A stretch of DNA of 35,113 nucleotides, taken from assembly GCA_021287065.1 (NCBI GenBank), contig JAJTBE010000080.1, forward strand, positions 1-35,113. Direction: 5' to 3'. Below are positions 33,811 to 35,113 of the stretch, one piece after another (the first letter of the stretch is position 1; every line of letters begins with the position of its first letter). Position numbers and translations under genes: made by a program. Origin of the DNA: Bacillota bacterium (lineage in GTDB: Bacteria > Vulcanimicrobiota > JAJTBE01). The notes beneath the pieces are model-generated. The model was not told the origin of the DNA. It saw only the letters and a list, made by a program, of their open reading frames with translations, and made no database searches.

Positions 33811-34199
33811 CCACAACCCCCCGCCAACAACTGCCGGATCGCAGTCGTCCCGCCTGTCCCCCGGGTCTCAAAACCAACCGCCAACCGCCAGCAACCATTA
33901 CAACCACAACCCCCCGCCAACAACTGCCGGATCGCAGGCGTCCCGCCTGTCCCCCGGGCCTCAAAACCAACCTCCAACCGCCAGCAACCATTATAACCAC
34001 AACCCCCCGCCGACAATTGCCGGATCGCAGTCGTCCCGCCTGTCCCCCGGGTCTCAAAACCAAACTCCAACCGCCAGCAACCATTACAACCACAACCCCC
34101 CGCCAACAATTGCCGGATCGCAGGCATCCCGCCTGTCCCCCGGGTCTCAAAACCAACCGCCAACCGCCAGCTACCATTATAACCACAACCCCCCGCCAA
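33811..34199. repeat. Minisatellite: four 93-bp units plus a partial fifth
   Basis: Units begin with CCACAACC at 33811, 33904, 33997 and 34090. A fifth starts at 34183 and stops after 17 bp. Copies differ at a few positions. The plus strand is C-rich and poor in G, so the minus strand has repeated G runs. Each unit holds AACCGCC subrepeats, a CCCGGG (CCCGGGCC in unit 2) and a hairpin CAGGCG-TCC-CGCCTG, perfect in unit 2 and with one mismatch in the others. The period is divisible by three, so reading frames stay open on both strands; I regard these as non-coding. The composition differs sharply from the flanks. Confidence 0.85.
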
Positions 34200-34407
34200 T
34201 CTAAATCTAAATCCACTGAAACCAACCCCCGATTTTAATCGGTGAGGTATGAAAAAACCTGTAAGCACTTGCCTAAACCATTTATAGCAGGACAGTTTTT
34301 AAAAAAAACGAATTCTTTAAATACAAAGATGCCACAACCAAACATTTTTAACCAATTCATTATTAATCACATTTAATCACAGCAAACTTAGAAAATTTTA
34401 TTAAACA
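34200..34407. other. AT-rich intergenic stretch with no gene
   Basis: The whole gap between glnS and the last gene runs from 33646 to 34446. After the minisatellite it is AT-rich. I see only a small dyad (CCGATT-TT-AATCGG, 34229-34242) and a short direct repeat of TTAATCACA near 34365-34382. No tRNA, ORF of note or convincing promoter was found. Confidence 0.6.
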
Positions 34408-34444
34408 GATGAGTTTTATTAATCCACATACTCATAAACTCATC
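34408..34444 (+). promoter_or_regulatory. 9-bp inverted repeat abutting the start of the last gene
   Basis: GATGAGTTT (34408-34416) pairs perfectly with AAACTCATC (34436-34444) over a 19-nt loop. The right arm ends two bases before the ATG at 34447, in the place of a ribosome site. It could be an RNA hairpin masking translation start or a repressor operator. Confidence 0.45.
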
Positions 34445-34446
34445 AG

Positions 34447-35113
34447 ATGGACAGAATTTTGAACAGGAAAAACATACCTGAAAATTTCCCGCCTTTTAAA
34501 ACTGCGATAGTTCTGTTTGTCAGTATTTTTATACTGTTTTTCATTTCTTATCTCTTCACAAATGTTTTAAAAAGTAAGATTACAAATCAAAATAGCGATA
34601 AAAATTCAGAACAGATCCTTATTCTCTCATCTCATCCATCAGTAGATCAGGATCACAATTATTTTTCTGCAGATAATTCAGAAAACACACCATACTACCA
34701 AAACTGTCCTGGTACAGTTTTTCTTTTCAGGCTTTTTAATTCTGCAAAACCCGATAAGGATAAAATAAAGACTATAGCAGAACATTTTTTTCCTTTTGAA
34801 AAGAACCGTCATCTTCAGGGAAAATGGCAAAACCTCAAGCGACGCAGCAATAATTGGTATTTTATAAACAATACTGACAAAGACTGGATGCATTTCGAGT
34901 TTTTCTATGATGCTGCAAAAGAAAAAATCTATATAGGAAATACCGGAAAATTAAGAACCTTTTTCCCTGATGATGTTCATCTGATAGGAATCACTCCTGA
35001 TTGCAGGCAAATACTGGACAGTTGCGGAAATCTTACTGATATTGAGTATGTGGGAGTATCAGAAGACAGCGGTACTACAAATGCAGGAATGAACAACAGT
35101 TCATTAATAAATG
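34447..35113 (+). CDS. Unrecognised membrane-anchored protein, 3' end outside window
   Basis: The frame runs from ATG 34447 to the window edge without a stop, at least 222 residues. A short basic cytoplasmic start (MDRILNRKN) leads into one membrane helix (about 19-40, AIVLFVSIFILFFISYLF). A long extracytoplasmic region rich in Asn, Asp, Ser, Lys and aromatic residues follows. It includes aromatic-rich beta-like segments (NNWYFINN, MHFEFFYD, KIYIGNTGK) and Cys pairs near 188 and 195 that could be disulfide-bonded. The upstream in-frame stop at 34435 makes this ATG the first possible one. No clear ribosome site is seen. I cannot name a family. AT-rich codon use suggests recent acquisition or low constraint. 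Confidence 0.65.
   Translation, partial: MDRILNRKNIPENFPPFKTAIVLFVSIFILFFISYLFTNVLKSKITNQNSDKNSEQILILSSHPSVDQDHNYFSADNSENTPYYQNCPGTVFLFRLFNSAKPDKDKIKTIAEHFFPFEKNRHLQGKWQNLKRRSNNWYFINNTDKDWMHFEFFYDAAKEKIYIGNTGKLRTFFPDDVHLIGITPDCRQILDSCGNLTDIEYVGVSEDSGTTNAGMNNSSLIN

Noticed and set aside
33811..34199. CRISPR array
   Set aside because: Units are contiguous 93-bp repeats with no unique spacers and no cas genes nearby.
33710..34268. Two long minus-strand reading frames of about 170 residues, and shorter plus-strand frames, across the minisatellite
   Set aside because: The 93-bp period keeps all frames open by arithmetic. The products are repetitive Gly/Arg-rich strings with no start signal or homologous features.

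Overview
The window looks like a chromosomal housekeeping segment of a diderm (Gram-negative-type) bacterium of moderate, AT-leaning base composition. The signs are a lipoprotein signal, several Sec signal peptides, a twitching-motility ATPase, MurA and MreB, sigma-70-like promoters and AGGAG-type ribosome sites. No gene is clearly plasmid- or phage-borne. The unusual architectures and the GlnRS of limited bacterial distribution suggest a poorly sampled lineage. A pilin-module-rich candidate phylum such as Riflebacteria is only a guess; no rRNA or tRNA is present to place it.

Layout. (1) 1-1503: the end of a membrane-linked alkaline-phosphatase-superfamily enzyme, cut by the window edge. (2) 6238-1500, minus: a gapless four-gene run of hydantoinase/dihydropyrimidinase, orphan DNA methyltransferase, OmpR-type regulator and HAMP histidine kinase. 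It diverges from a serine-hydrolase lipoprotein (6531-7709). The gap between them carries two identical 17-bp palindromes 50 bp apart. (3) 10934-7738, minus: small unknown protein, BirA, RecF and a DciA-like protein with a zinc ribbon, behind a recognisable promoter. (4) 20348-11015, minus: a TPR-GAF-tandem-GGDEF membrane protein, a small exported protein, dGTPase, DnaG, RpoD and an exported protein with two pilin-like modules. This contains a version of the macromolecular-synthesis operon without rpsU. (5) 20574-25873, plus: MurA, MreB, a NodB-fold deacetylase homologue that has lost its usual metal ligands, and a two-gene ABC exporter. (6) 26096-28705, plus: a REC-PAS4-histidine kinase, tail-to-tail with pilT (30057-28702, minus). 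(7) 33645-30233, minus: glnS followed by an unrecognised AAA+ protein. (8) 33646-34446: a long non-coding stretch with a four-copy 93-bp minisatellite. (9) 34447 to the end, plus: the start of an unrecognised membrane-anchored protein.

How the parts may fit. Regions 3 and 4 supply replication, repair and transcription initiation (RecF, a DciA-type helicase loader, primase, sigma factor, dNTP control). Region 5 builds the cell wall and shape. Regions 4 and 6 hold signalling likely tied to surface behaviour (c-di-GMP, PilT). The most unusual points are the split of catalytic site and I-site between the two GGDEF domains, the metal-ligand-less NodB homologue next to mreB, the tandem pilin-module protein, the AAA+ protein with an altered Walker B, the paired operators with a two-component system in the adjoining operon, and the minisatellite. 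I did not find a clear-cut new defence or mobile system.
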